Source of the DNA: Winogradskyella psychrotolerans
GTDB lineage: Bacteria > Bacteroidota > Bacteroidia > Flavobacteriales > Flavobacteriaceae
DNA: 64,000 bases
Direction: 5' to 3'
NCBI RefSeq assembly: GCF_018860565.1
Contig: NZ_JAHKPS010000022.1
Span: 361,195-425,194, forward strand
Shown here: one piece after another, positions 8,959-17,804 of the stretch
Layout: each line of letters opens with the position of its first letter
How positions within the stretch are numbered: position 1 is the stretch's first letter
Notes under the pieces: generated by a model
Database searches by the model: none
What the model was told of the DNA's origin: nothing
What the model saw: the letters and a program-made list of their open reading frames with translations, nothing else
Program-made: the position numbers and the translations under genes

Positions 8959-9861
8959 TTAAAAGTAAATCTCTTGAGCTAATCGAAATGTGTTTGCGTG
9001 CGCGTCTACAATCGTTTTGATTTTTGGGGAATAACCGCCGCCCATACTACACATAACAGGAATTTGATTGGCTTTGCACTGTTCTAAAACAAAACGGTCT
9101 CTAGCTTTACAACCATCAACGGTCAGGCTCAGTTTTCCTAATTTGTCGGTTTTAATTACATCAACACCACATAAATAATATATAAAATTTGGTTGTTGTT
9201 CTGCGATGAGGTTGGGTAACGTCTTTTCTAATAATTTTAAATAAGCAGAATCATCAGTATCATTCTCTAAAGCGATATCTAAATCACTTTGCTCTTTTTT
9301 AAATGGATAATTGCTTTTTCCATGCATAGAAAATGTAAAAACAGAAGCGTCGTTCTGAAAAATCTCTGCTGTTCCATTGCCTTGATGTACGTCTAAGTCT
9401 ACAATTAAAATGTTTTGTGCTAAGCTATTTTGTTGAAGGTACCTTGCTCCAATTGCTTGGTCATTTAGCATACAAAATCCCTCTCCACGATTTGAAAAGG
9501 CATGATGTGTACCACCTGCAATATTCATGGAGATACCATGTTTTAAAGCAAATTCACTAGCTTTAATTGTACCGTCTGCAATCAATATTTCCCGCTGTAC
9601 TAAAGCTCTACTTAACGGAAACCCTATTTTACGAGCAGCGCGTTGATCTAGAGTTAAATTCACTAAATCATAATAATATTCAGGGTCATGTACAGCAAGA
9701 ATATGTTTGTCATTAGGCTTTTCTGGTTGAAAGAAATTAGCCTGAGTACAGGTGCCTTCGTGTAAAAGTTGCTGTGGTAATAATTCATATTTTTCCATAG
9801 GAAACCGATGTCCTTTTGGAAGTGGATGTTTATATATAGGATGAAAAGCTATTTTGAGCAT
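8959..9861 (-). CDS. HDAC-family deacylase
   Basis: A zinc-dependent amidohydrolase of the histone deacetylase/AcuC/acetylpolyamine family. The catalytic His pair is His119-His120 (AGGTHHAF). Zinc ligands are Asp157 and His159 (DLDVHQGNGT) and probably Asp239 (VDVIKTDKLG), and the glycine-rich MGGGY is at 273-277. Length is 300. Its ATG follows the tex stop codon with no gap (TAG-ATG), so the two are co-transcribed and probably translationally coupled. The substrate in bacteria could be acetyl-lysine, acetylpolyamine or another N-acyl compound; nothing here discriminates. Confidence 0.9.
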   Translation of the reverse strand: MLKIAFHPIYKHPLPKGHRFPMEKYELLPQQLLHEGTCTQANFFQPEKPNDKHILAVHDPEYYYDLVNLTLDQRAARKIGFPLSRALVQREILIADGTIKASEFALKHGISMNIAGGTHHAFSNRGEGFCMLNDQAIGARYLQQNSLAQNILIVDLDVHQGNGTAEIFQNDASVFTFSMHGKSNYPFKKEQSDLDIALENDTDDSAYLKLLEKTLPNLIAEQQPNFIYYLCGVDVIKTDKLGKLSLTVDGCKARDRFVLEQCKANQIPVMCSMGGGYSPKIKTIVDAHANTFRLAQEIYF

Positions 9862-11982
9862 CTAGTTATGAAGCTTTAATTGAATCCGTTTACGAGCCAC
9901 ATCAACTTCTAAAACCTTGACGATAATTTGCTGATGTAAATGCACATGTTCGTTAACGTCCTTTACAAAACTATCCGATAAATTTGACACATGAATCAGT
10001 CCACTTTCTTTAATCCCAATATCGACAAAACAACCAAAATTGGTGATATTATTAACGATGCCTGGCAATAATTGTCCTTCGTGTAAATCGGTGATGGTTT
10101 TTATATTTTGGTTGAATGTAAACACTTTGGCTGTTTCTCTGATGTCTAATCCAGGTTTTTCTAGTTCTTTTATAATATCCTGAAGCGTAGGCAAACCAAC
10201 CGTTTTTGTATAATATTTTTTTAAGTCTATTTTTTGAAGAATGGTTTTGTTTCCTATTAGGTCTTGAAGCGAAACCCCTTCATCTTTAGCCATTTTTTCG
10301 ACGATTTTATAAGTTTCGGGATGCACAGATGAATTATCTAAAGGATTTTTAGCATCGCGAATTCTCAAGAAACCGGCTGCTTGTTGGTAAGCTTTTCCTC
10401 CTAAACGTGGCACTTTTTTAATAGCGTTTCTCGATGTAAAGGCTCCGTTTTCATTTCGATAATTAAAAATGTTTTCTGCTAGTTTTGGTCCAATTCCAGA
10501 AACCGAACTGAGTAGTGGTATGCTTGCGGTGTTAATATTAACACCAACGGCATTCACACAATTTTCAACCACAACATCGAGTTGTTTTTGAAGCTTTGTT
10601 TGGTCCACATCATGCTGGTATTGTCCAACTCCAATAGATTTAGCGTCAATTTTTACCAATTCGGCTAAAGGATCTTGCAAACGTCTTCCAATAGAAACTG
10701 AACCACGAACTGTAACATCGTAATTGGGGAATTCGTCTCTAGCAATTTTTGATGCCGAATAAATACTTGCTCCAGCTTCACTAACCACAAACACCTGGAT
10801 GTCGTTTTTAAACTGAATTTTTCGAATTAAAGCTTCAGTTTCACGAGATGCGGTTCCGTTTCCAATGGCAATGGCTTCAATTTTATAAGCTTCAGCTAAA
10901 GAGGAAATTTTTTTTATAGCACCAATACTATCGTTTTTTGGAGCATGTGGATAAATCGTTTCATTATGTTTTAAAGCTCCTTGTGCATCTAAACAAACGA
11001 CTTTACAACCTGTTCTAAAACCAGGGTCAATGGCTAAAACGCGTTTTTCGCCAATAGGTGAGCCTAATAAGAGTTGCTTTAAATTTTTGGCAAAAACAGT
11101 AATCGCAGATTCATCGGCTTTTTCCTTTGCTTTTTGAAGGGCTTCATTGCTTAACGATGGAAATAATAAACGTTTGTAAGCATCTGAAATAGCGAGTTCA
11201 ATCTGGTCTGCACAGGCGTTTTTGCTGCGTATAATTCTATGGTCTATATGTTCTAAAGCACGTACGTCGTCAATTTCAATCTTCACACGAATAAAGCCTT
11301 CGCTTTCTGCTCTTAAAATAGCTAATAGTCGGTGAGAAGGAATACGGCTTAAACTTTCGGACCAATCAAAGTAATCTCTAAATTTTTGCGCTTTTTCATC
11401 GACTTTTTTAGTTTTTATAACCTTAGTAGAAATTTGAGCATGACGCTCTAATTGGTTTCGTAGATTGTTTCTAATATCCACACGTTCATTAATCCATTCG
11501 GCAATAATATGTCTGGCTCCTTCCAAAGCCTCATCAACAGATGAAAGGTCGCCTTTTACATATTTAAATGCAATAGATTCGATGTCATTTGCCTTTTGAC
11601 TCATGATGATTTTAGCCAAAGGTTCTAAGCCATTTTTACGAGCCGTCTCAGCTTTGGTTTTTCGTTTTTTCTTGAAGGGTAAATACAGATCCTCAAGCGT
11701 GGTGAGGTCTTGAGTATTTTCAATCTTTTGTTTTAAGTCTTCGGTTAAAACGTCTTGTTCTTCCAAAGTTTTTAAAATGGCGATTTTTCGTTTTTCTAAA
11801 GCTTCAAATAGCGCTTTGTATTTGACGATATCTCCAATTTGTACTTCGTCTAAATTTCCTGTAGCTTCTTTTCGGTACCTCGAAATGAAAGGAATAGTAC
11901 AATCTTCATTCAGTAACTGAATGGTACTTTTTATGTTTTTTTCTGCTAATTGCGTGTGTTTAACTATATATGTTATCATCAT
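9862..11982 (-). CDS. tex: Tex-family RNA-binding transcription accessory protein
   Basis: A 706-residue nucleic-acid-binding protein related to eukaryotic Spt6. The N-terminal helical part contains TIPFISRYRKEATGNLDE near residue 30. A YqgF/RNase H-like domain follows from about residue 315 (VLAIDPGFRTGCKVVCLD). A helix-hairpin-helix region includes VSGIGPKLAENIFNYRNENG. The C-terminal S1 domain (LLPGIVNNITNFGCFVDIG, then ESGLIHVSNLSD) ends the protein. The start at 11982 is ATGATG and directly abuts the U-tract of the terminator of the upstream ompA-like gene, so the 5' leader must be very short or include that hairpin. The HDAC gene follows without gap. Confidence 0.95.
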   Translation of the reverse strand: MMITYIVKHTQLAEKNIKSTIQLLNEDCTIPFISRYRKEATGNLDEVQIGDIVKYKALFEALEKRKIAILKTLEEQDVLTEDLKQKIENTQDLTTLEDLYLPFKKKRKTKAETARKNGLEPLAKIIMSQKANDIESIAFKYVKGDLSSVDEALEGARHIIAEWINERVDIRNNLRNQLERHAQISTKVIKTKKVDEKAQKFRDYFDWSESLSRIPSHRLLAILRAESEGFIRVKIEIDDVRALEHIDHRIIRSKNACADQIELAISDAYKRLLFPSLSNEALQKAKEKADESAITVFAKNLKQLLLGSPIGEKRVLAIDPGFRTGCKVVCLDAQGALKHNETIYPHAPKNDSIGAIKKISSLAEAYKIEAIAIGNGTASRETEALIRKIQFKNDIQVFVVSEAGASIYSASKIARDEFPNYDVTVRGSVSIGRRLQDPLAELVKIDAKSIGVGQYQHDVDQTKLQKQLDVVVENCVNAVGVNINTASIPLLSSVSGIGPKLAENIFNYRNENGAFTSRNAIKKVPRLGGKAYQQAAGFLRIRDAKNPLDNSSVHPETYKIVEKMAKDEGVSLQDLIGNKTILQKIDLKKYYTKTVGLPTLQDIIKELEKPGLDIRETAKVFTFNQNIKTITDLHEGQLLPGIVNNITNFGCFVDIGIKESGLIHVSNLSDSFVKDVNEHVHLHQQIIVKVLEVDVARKRIQLKLHN

Positions 11983-12018
11983 AAAAAAAGACCTTATACA
12001 TTTAAAATTATAAGGTCT
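11983..12018 (-). terminator. Rho-independent terminator of the OmpA-like lipoprotein gene, abutting tex
   Basis: AGACCTTATA (11990-11999) pairs perfectly with TATAAGGTCT (12009-12018) over a 9-nt loop. On the minus strand a run of seven T follows and ends exactly at the ATG of tex (11982). Confidence 0.8.
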
Positions 12019-12065
12019 GTAATATATTTAACTCTGCTGTAATTGCCGAATAGTTTTAGCAAAAG

Positions 12066-12776
12066 TTATTCATTAGATCCGGCTTCTTTTTTCGCTTCAT
12101 TAATCATCGTTTCGTTAGGCACAATAGCAATATTGACACGTCTGTTTTTAGAACGGCCTTCTGCTGTTGTATTATCATACATCGGTTGTTCTTCGCCAAA
12201 CCAATGGGTTGTAAATCGTCCGCTACTTAAACCTTTTCCAGTTAGGTAATTGGTTACAGCTTCAGCTCTATTTTTAGATAAGGTCATGTTGTAAGCATCA
12301 TTACCAGAACTATCTGTATGGCCAACGACTAGAATGTTTGTATCTGGATATTCTGTAAATACACTTGCTAATTTGTTAAGTGTTTCTTGCGATTTAGCAT
12401 TGATATTATACTTTTCAGTATCAAAATACACACCACTTTGTTCATCAAAAGTGAGTACAATTCCGTCATCTACACGTTCAACGGTTGCGCCAGGAATTTC
12501 AGTTTCAATGTCTTGGGCTTGTTTGTCCATTTTGTTTCCAATAAGTACTCCGGCTCCACCACCAACAACTCCACCAATAACAGCGCCTAATTCTCCTTTG
12601 CCACCTTTGCCTACATTGTTTCCAATGATAGCACCAAGGATGGCTCCACCTGCAGCTCCAATGGCTGCACCTTTTTGTTTGTTATTGGCATTGTCTATTG
12701 CCTTGCAACTTGTCATCAGTACTAAAAGTAATGATAAGCTTATGGCTATTGTTAATTTATAATTCAATAATTTCAT
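12066..12776 (-). CDS. OmpA-family lipoprotein with glycine-zipper region
   Basis: An outer-membrane lipoprotein that probably anchors the envelope to peptidoglycan. The signal peptide ends at lipobox LMTSC (Cys24). Residues about 35-83 form a glycine zipper (repeated GAAIGAAGGAILGAIIG and GAVIGGVVGGGAGVLIG), as in YmgG or Rick_17kDa-like segments. The C-terminal half is an OmpA domain: VYFDTEKYNIN, LVVGHTDSSGNDAYNMTLSK, NRAEAV and a terminal GRSKNRRVNIAI, with the Asp and Arg that bind diaminopimelate. It follows the lipocalin-like gene by 5 bp in the same operon. Length 236. Confidence 0.93.
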   Translation of the reverse strand: MKLLNYKLTIAISLSLLLVLMTSCKAIDNANNKQKGAAIGAAGGAILGAIIGNNVGKGGKGELGAVIGGVVGGGAGVLIGNKMDKQAQDIETEIPGATVERVDDGIVLTFDEQSGVYFDTEKYNINAKSQETLNKLASVFTEYPDTNILVVGHTDSSGNDAYNMTLSKNRAEAVTNYLTGKGLSSGRFTTHWFGEEQPMYDNTTAEGRSKNRRVNIAIVPNETMINEAKKEAGSNE

Positions 12777-12781
12777 AATAT

Positions 12782-13252
12782 TTATAGTTTAATAAAGTTC
12801 ATTGTAATGGTGATGGGCTTTCCGTCTAAGGTCACCATTTGTTGCCACTGCATAGCGGTTTCAGATAAAGACGTGAGTTCGAGTCTGAATCCTGCATTAG
12901 TTTCTGATTTGCCTTTTTTGTTGGTAGGTTTTAATAGGAAATTATACAAGCCGTTATCTTCATTAATTTCATCTATGGTGAATACGAAAAATCGTTTATC
13001 GGAAGAGCAATTCATTCCAAATAGAGTATAAGTTCCTGTATTGTTATTTGGTATAAATTGCCATGTACTATTTTCGAAGCAGGCTTTTTCGGCATCATTA
13101 AGAAGTGTGATTTTTAAACCTCCAATGGCTGAAGACTTTATAGACGTTAGTGTCCAATCTCCTTTAATCGTTTTTTTAGATTGTCTAACTGTTTTAGAAG
13201 CTCCGCAAGATAAAAAGCAAAAGGTTATAAGTACAAGTGCTATCTTTTTCAT
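12782..13252 (-). CDS. Lipocalin-like lipoprotein
   Basis: A 156-residue predicted lipoprotein with signal peptide and lipobox FLSC (Cys16). After a basic linker comes the lipocalin opening KGDWTLTSI, then beta-strand-rich sequence with TWQFIPNNNTGTYTLFG and a C-terminal QMVTLDGKPITITMNFIKL. It resembles the lipocalin-like proteins often located next to OmpA genes in flavobacteria. The ompA-like gene starts 5 bp downstream, so the two probably work together in the outer membrane. Ligand unknown. Confidence 0.85.
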   Translation of the reverse strand: MKKIALVLITFCFLSCGASKTVRQSKKTIKGDWTLTSIKSSAIGGLKITLLNDAEKACFENSTWQFIPNNNTGTYTLFGMNCSSDKRFFVFTIDEINEDNGLYNFLLKPTNKKGKSETNAGFRLELTSLSETAMQWQQMVTLDGKPITITMNFIKL

Positions 13253-13362
13253 TGTTTCGAGTATTGTTTCAATTCAAAATTACTCAAACAAGGACGGGTG
13301 TATTATTTCAAAAGATTAAATTGTTAATGCATTAGCTAAATGCGAAGTGTTACCGGATATGG

Positions 13363-14805
13363 TTAAAAATTAAGGTATTTATATTCCATTGTGTTTTCAT
13401 CAAAATAACCGAGAACATATTTTTTGTTTATTTTTAATATAGACTCAAAATTAAATTTTGTGTCGGATTTACTTTCTGTATAAGCATTAATGATATTAAA
13501 ATTGTTTTCGGGAATTGAGCCTTCTATACTATTCAATTGGTTGTCAAAAAGACATTCGATGCGCGTAGATTTAGTTTTGGTATAGGTAAGAAAACTAGTT
13601 GTTAAGACAGACGATGTGATGCCAGCTACCAGTCCACCGATAGCACCACCTGCATAATACACCATAAATGGTGACGTAGTTGTTGTTTCACTACTGCCTA
13701 CAGTCACAACATATTTACCGTTATTTTTATAAACACTTATCCCAGGATTTGAGTTTGTGACCTTTCTCATAAACTGTTTGGTTCTATCGAGTTCCCTATA
13801 ACTTTGAAAGTCGCCACCTTCTAAAATAATGGGCGAATTTTTAAAGGCGATAGAGTCCTTATCCGAAAGCACTATATTTTTAACTAAATCTTTAGTATCC
13901 ATATCAAAAACAGAAAAATCGAGCTTTTCTTTTGAGATATACATATTAAATAAAAGATGATCTAAAACATAAGAATTGGATTTGCTTCCACGGTCTTTTT
14001 TGTCGTAAGATGGTTTGGGGAATTTATGATAGGCTTGTTCTTTAGTTTCTAAATTGATAGAAATAACCCTCGTGTGTAAATCATCGATATCATTGGTTAT
14101 AATTAGTTTATCTTTATTGAGATAGACTTTATTGTGTGGTGTTACAGTTTCGAGAGGTGTTGGTTCTCCATGGTTGACCATAGATGCACTTGGATCTGCG
14201 TTTGGGCCTTTTAAAATCTCATTTAAATTACTATCAAAACCTCTATAGGTTACAAACTTAGTATTTGAAAAATCGAAAGTTTCTACTGTAAAGTTTTTGA
14301 AATCGTTAAGTTGGTAAATTTTTAATTTTGAGGTTTTTTTTACTGTCGTTAATAGGTGTGTTTTTGATTTGTACTCAAATGAACCTACTATTTTTTCAGA
14401 TTTTAAAGGCATATTTAGCTTATCTGAATACTGAAAACTAGACGTATTAAAATTTATAGTTAGGGCACTAAATTTTGTTCCAAAATCACTTTTAAAAAAT
14501 AGCGTATAGATTTTATCCTTTATAAACGATGCTCCAAAATAATTATGATGATATTTTGGGAGAGTTTGTACTTTAAAGGTGTTTACAGTGTTGCCTGTTT
14601 CGTCATAAATATGAGCCACAATAAATGTTCTATACCTAAAGAATACAGCAAGTTCGTTAGTTTGTTCGTTAACAATATTAATAACTTGTCTTAAACCCTG
14701 GTCTTCCGTGAATTTGTTTGTATCGATAGAAAACCAATTGGTTTGTGCTATTAATGGTTGAAGATTAAAAGTAAGAAAAACAATTATGATTCCTATCGAT
14801 CTCAT
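13363..14805 (-). CDS. Exported protein of unknown function
   Basis: A 480-residue protein beginning MRSIGIIIVFLTFNLQPLIA with a clear signal peptide. The body is beta-rich and resembles repeating propeller blades (patterns such as NELAVFFRYRTFIVAHIYDE and FGASFIKDKIYTLFFKSD), but I cannot assign a family. Near residues 385-415 a hydrophobic glycine-rich stretch (YYAGGAIGGLVAGITSS) could be a membrane segment. A longer frame starts at 14826, but the ATG at 14805 gives a proper signal peptide and lies 1 nt after the metG stop codon. It is therefore in an operon with metG. Confidence 0.75.
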   Translation of the reverse strand: MRSIGIIIVFLTFNLQPLIAQTNWFSIDTNKFTEDQGLRQVINIVNEQTNELAVFFRYRTFIVAHIYDETGNTVNTFKVQTLPKYHHNYFGASFIKDKIYTLFFKSDFGTKFSALTINFNTSSFQYSDKLNMPLKSEKIVGSFEYKSKTHLLTTVKKTSKLKIYQLNDFKNFTVETFDFSNTKFVTYRGFDSNLNEILKGPNADPSASMVNHGEPTPLETVTPHNKVYLNKDKLIITNDIDDLHTRVISINLETKEQAYHKFPKPSYDKKDRGSKSNSYVLDHLLFNMYISKEKLDFSVFDMDTKDLVKNIVLSDKDSIAFKNSPIILEGGDFQSYRELDRTKQFMRKVTNSNPGISVYKNNGKYVVTVGSSETTTTSPFMVYYAGGAIGGLVAGITSSVLTTSFLTYTKTKSTRIECLFDNQLNSIEGSIPENNFNIINAYTESKSDTKFNFESILKINKKYVLGYFDENTMEYKYLNF

Positions 14806-14806
14806 A

Positions 14807-16867
14807 CTAGCTAATCTGTAATCCATTATTTACAGCATCAGTATCTGGATTTACAAACACTAAATTACCACCTTCGTCTTCAGTCATTAAAATCATCCCT
14901 TGACTTTCTACACCTCTTAATTTTCGTGGTGCTAGGTTGACTAAAACAGTCACGCGTTTTCCAATCACTTCTTCAGGCTTAAAGCTTTCTGCAATACCAG
15001 AAACAATAGTTCTGGTGTCTATACCTGTATCGACTTTTAAGACTAAAAGTTTTTTGGTTTTAGGCATTTTTTCTGCTTCGAGAATGGTACCAACACGTAA
15101 ATCTAGTTTGGTAAAGTCTTCAAAAGTGATTTCTTCCTTTTGTGGTTCTACAACCTTATTAGCCGCTTCGTTAGCTTTTTTACTCGTGATTAGTTTTTCT
15201 AATTGTGCTTCAATTTGTGCATCTTCAATTTTAGAGAATAACAACTCGCCTTTTCCTATTTGGTGGTTGGCAGGTAGCAGTACCTCTTTAGAACTGATAT
15301 CATCCCAAGTGGATTCCGCATCAAGTGCGGAATGACAAAGAATTGATTTTAGTTTATTAGACGTGAACGGTAAAAATGGTTCAGATAAAACCGCTAAAGC
15401 AGAAGCAATTTGTAAGGCCACAAACATTACGGTTTTAGTACGTGCTTCATCTGTTTTAAACGTTTTCCATGGTTCTTCGTCTGCTAAATACTTATTTCCT
15501 AATCGTGCTAAGTTCATCAATTCTTGACTTGCTTCTCTAAAACGGTAACGTTCAATTGAACTCGAAATCACAGCAGGATAAGCTTTTACAGTCGCTAAAG
15601 TTTCTTCGTCAATCGTAGAATAGTCTGATGGTTCAGGAATAATGCCGCCGTAATATTTGTTAGTTAAAACCACCACGCGATTGATAAAGTTTCCGAAGAT
15701 AGCCACTAATTCATTATTGTTTCTGGCTTGAAAATCTTTCCATGTAAAATCGTTATCCTTAGTTTCTGGGGCATTTGCAGTTAAGGCGTAACGCAACACA
15801 TCTTGCTGATTGGGGAAATCGATTAAATAATCTGGTAACCAAACCGCCCAGTTTTTAGAGGTTGATAATTTCTGACCTTCTAAGTTTAAAAATTCGTTAG
15901 CTGGTACGTTGTCTGGTAAAATATAAGAGCCTTCAGCTTTTAACATGGATGGGAAAATAATACAGTGAAACACAATATTATCTTTTCCAATAAAGTGTAC
16001 CAATTTGGTGTCTTCGTCTTTCCAATAATCTTCCCAGTTTTTACCTTCGCGTTCTGCCCATTCTTTGGTTGCAGAGATGTAACCAATAGGAGCATCAAAC
16101 CAAACGTAAAGCACTTTGCCTTCGCCACCTTCAACAGGTACTGGGATTCCCCAATCTAAATCTCTGGTTACGGCACGTGGACGTAAGCCATCGTCAATCC
16201 AAGATTTTACTTGACCGTAAACATTAGGTTTCCAATCTTTCTTATGACCTTTTAAAATCCATTCACGTAGAAAATCTTCGTGTTTATTTAAAGGTAAAAA
16301 CCAGTGTTTGGTTTCTTTTAAAGTTGGTATATTACCAGTTATTGCCGATTTAGGGTTAATTAAATCTGTAGCATTTAAACTGGATCCACAGCTTTCACAC
16401 TGGTCGCCATAAGCTTCTTCATTCCCACATTTAGGACAGGTTCCTGTTACAAAACGATCTGCTAAAAACTGATTCGCTTCAGCATCGTATAATTGTTCAG
16501 TCACTTCTTCTACAAATTCATTTTTGTCGTAAAGGGTTTTAAAAAACTCCTGAGCTGTATCATGATGAATTTTTGCTGAAGTACGTGAGTAGTTATCGAA
16601 TGTAATACCAAAATCAATAAAAGACTGCTTGATAATAGCATGGTATTTATCAACGATATCTTGTGGAGTCACTCCTTCTTTTTTCGCCTTTATGGTAATG
16701 GGTACACCGTGCTCATCGCTTCCGCAAATAAAAGCAACGTCATTGCCAGTTAATCTTAAATATCTAGAATAAATATCTGCAGGTACATAAACACCAGCTA
16801 AATGTCCAATATGAATTGGGCCGTTAGTGTATGGTAATGCTGCTGTTATGGTATATCTCTTCGACAT
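14807..16867 (-). CDS. metG: Methionyl-tRNA synthetase
   Basis: Charges initiator and elongator tRNA-Met. The class I HIGH motif is at residues 19-22 ([11 protein letters not shown]). The zinc knuckle is [19 protein letters not shown] and the KMSKS equivalent is LSTSK ([10 protein letters not shown]). The C-terminal EMAP/Arc1p-type tRNA-binding domain ([20 protein letters not shown]) makes the total 686 residues, typical of the long dimeric form. In the linker between the anticodon-binding and C-terminal domains, residues about 511-519 (CHSALDAES) are encoded by a palindromic repeat. A -7-like CAAAAGTA (minus strand TACTTTTG) is at 16892-16899. Confidence 0.97.
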   Translation of the reverse strand: MSKRYTITAALPYTNGPIHIGHLAGVYVPADIYSRYLRLTGNDVAFICGSDEHGVPITIKAKKEGVTPQDIVDKYHAIIKQSFIDFGITFDNYSRTSAKIHHDTAQEFFKTLYDKNEFVEEVTEQLYDAEANQFLADRFVTGTCPKCGNEEAYGDQCESCGSSLNATDLINPKSAITGNIPTLKETKHWFLPLNKHEDFLREWILKGHKKDWKPNVYGQVKSWIDDGLRPRAVTRDLDWGIPVPVEGGEGKVLYVWFDAPIGYISATKEWAEREGKNWEDYWKDEDTKLVHFIGKDNIVFHCIIFPSMLKAEGSYILPDNVPANEFLNLEGQKLSTSKNWAVWLPDYLIDFPNQQDVLRYALTANAPETKDNDFTWKDFQARNNNELVAIFGNFINRVVVLTNKYYGGIIPEPSDYSTIDEETLATVKAYPAVISSSIERYRFREASQELMNLARLGNKYLADEEPWKTFKTDEARTKTVMFVALQIASALAVLSEPFLPFTSNKLKSILCHSALDAESTWDDISSKEVLLPANHQIGKGELLFSKIEDAQIEAQLEKLITSKKANEAANKVVEPQKEEITFEDFTKLDLRVGTILEAEKMPKTKKLLVLKVDTGIDTRTIVSGIAESFKPEEVIGKRVTVLVNLAPRKLRGVESQGMILMTEDEGGNLVFVNPDTDAVNNGLQIS
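15311..15336. repeat. Palindromic repeat inserted in frame in metG
   Basis: ATTCCGCA (15313-15320) and TGCGGAAT (15326-15333) form an 8-bp stem with loop TCAAG. The flanks (GG before, GAC after) match the GTCATTCC-type palindromes at 20 kb and 46.5-48.2 kb. In metG it encodes CHSALDAES and keeps the frame. Confidence 0.75.
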
Positions 16868-16964
16868 GGTTTTTATTTTTTTTTGAAGCTACAAAAGTAA
16901 GCATTTTGTTGTGTGAATTGTAATGAAATAAAGAAACGATTCGTCGAAAAAAAAGCAGATTATT

Positions 16965-16993
16965 TTGATTTTTTACAAAAAAAATTACTTTTG
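16965..16993 (+). promoter_or_regulatory. Promoter of the 17.0-kb lipoprotein gene
   Basis: TTG at 16965-16967 and TACTTTTG at 16986-16993 are separated by 18 bp, matching the Bacteroidota promoter TTG-N17-23-TAnnTTTG. The start codon lies 26 bp downstream. Confidence 0.65.
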
Positions 16994-17019
16994 GCGACTT
17001 AATCAAACAAATTTATAAA

Positions 17020-17619
17020 ATGAAGAATTTAAAATTACTTTTTCTATTAGTGTCAATTAGCTTAGTATCTTTTTCTTGTGGAAGTGATGATGATGGAGAC
17101 GGAGGAACGGCTGGTGGTTCAGGTGTATTAGTTTATGGTGATACGGAATATCAATTAAAATCGGGAATTATCGCGGATTATGGCGAATCTTTTGATGGTG
17201 TATATAACTTTGATGTTTCTTTAGTGGACTCAGGAATTAGAATTGTAGATGGTGAAGCTATACCTACTAATGATACGTTTTCTGGAGTATATTTTGAATT
17301 ATTTACATCAAATTCACAAGATTTGGAAGAGGGTGTATATACCTTTGGGAATGGCATAGAAGCGGGTACATATAGCTCTGCTGAGGTAATCATCGAAACT
17401 GCTTTTGATGAAGATTACGAGGCATTTGAAATAAATTCAGGTACGTTTACAGTTTTAGATGATGGTTCTTCTTACGAGTTTGAATTTGAAGGAACGACTT
17501 ATAATGGAACTTCTTTTTCGGGATACTATACAGGATCTTTAGTGTCTGTTGATTACTCATCTGAATTAAGTCGATCAGCAGCTTCTAATACAACAAAAAC
17601 TAAAGCATTATTCAATTAA
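17020..17619 (+). CDS. Predicted surface lipoprotein, unknown function
   Basis: A 199-residue lipoprotein. The signal peptide ends SLVSFSC (Cys20) and is followed by GSDDDGDGG, an acidic stretch of the kind that directs Bacteroidota lipoproteins to the cell surface. The rest is acidic and beta-rich, with three similarly built stretches (YQLKSGIIADYGESFDGVYN, TFSGVYFELFTSNSQDLEEG, YEFEFEGTTYNGTSFSGYYT). No catalytic motif is visible. It stands alone between a recognisable promoter and terminator. Confidence 0.8.
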   Translation: MKNLKLLFLLVSISLVSFSCGSDDDGDGGTAGGSGVLVYGDTEYQLKSGIIADYGESFDGVYNFDVSLVDSGIRIVDGEAIPTNDTFSGVYFELFTSNSQDLEEGVYTFGNGIEAGTYSSAEVIIETAFDEDYEAFEINSGTFTVLDDGSSYEFEFEGTTYNGTSFSGYYTGSLVSVDYSSELSRSAASNTTKTKALFN

Positions 17620-17640
17620 TAATTGTACTAATTTTTTACA

Positions 17641-17678
17641 AAAAGAGATGGTCTTAATATAGGATCATCTCTTTTTTT
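17641..17678 (+). terminator. Rho-independent terminator of the 17.0-kb lipoprotein gene
   Basis: AAAGAGATG (17642-17650) pairs with CATCTCTTT (17666-17674). The stem extends by TC/GA past a G-T mismatch and is followed by further T. Confidence 0.85.
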
Positions 17679-17804
17679 ATGCGTTAAAACTTCTGACTGA
17701 TTTAAATTGAAGTTGAAAATGCAGAAGTACTTTTTTAAAGTGTTATTCGTTATATTATTTTATTGGCTTCAATTTTTACTTTTTATATTTACAAAAACTA
17801 TTTT

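Noticed and set aside
8959-11982. Functional link between the HDAC-like deacylase and Tex
   Set aside because: They are directly adjacent, but nothing beyond co-transcription supports a shared pathway, so it is not listed as a finding.
12334-12762. 142-codon open frame on the plus strand opposite the OmpA-like gene
   Set aside because: It is the antisense of the glycine-zipper coding sequence (Pro/Ala-rich shadow). The minus-strand gene has signal peptide, lipobox and OmpA motifs.
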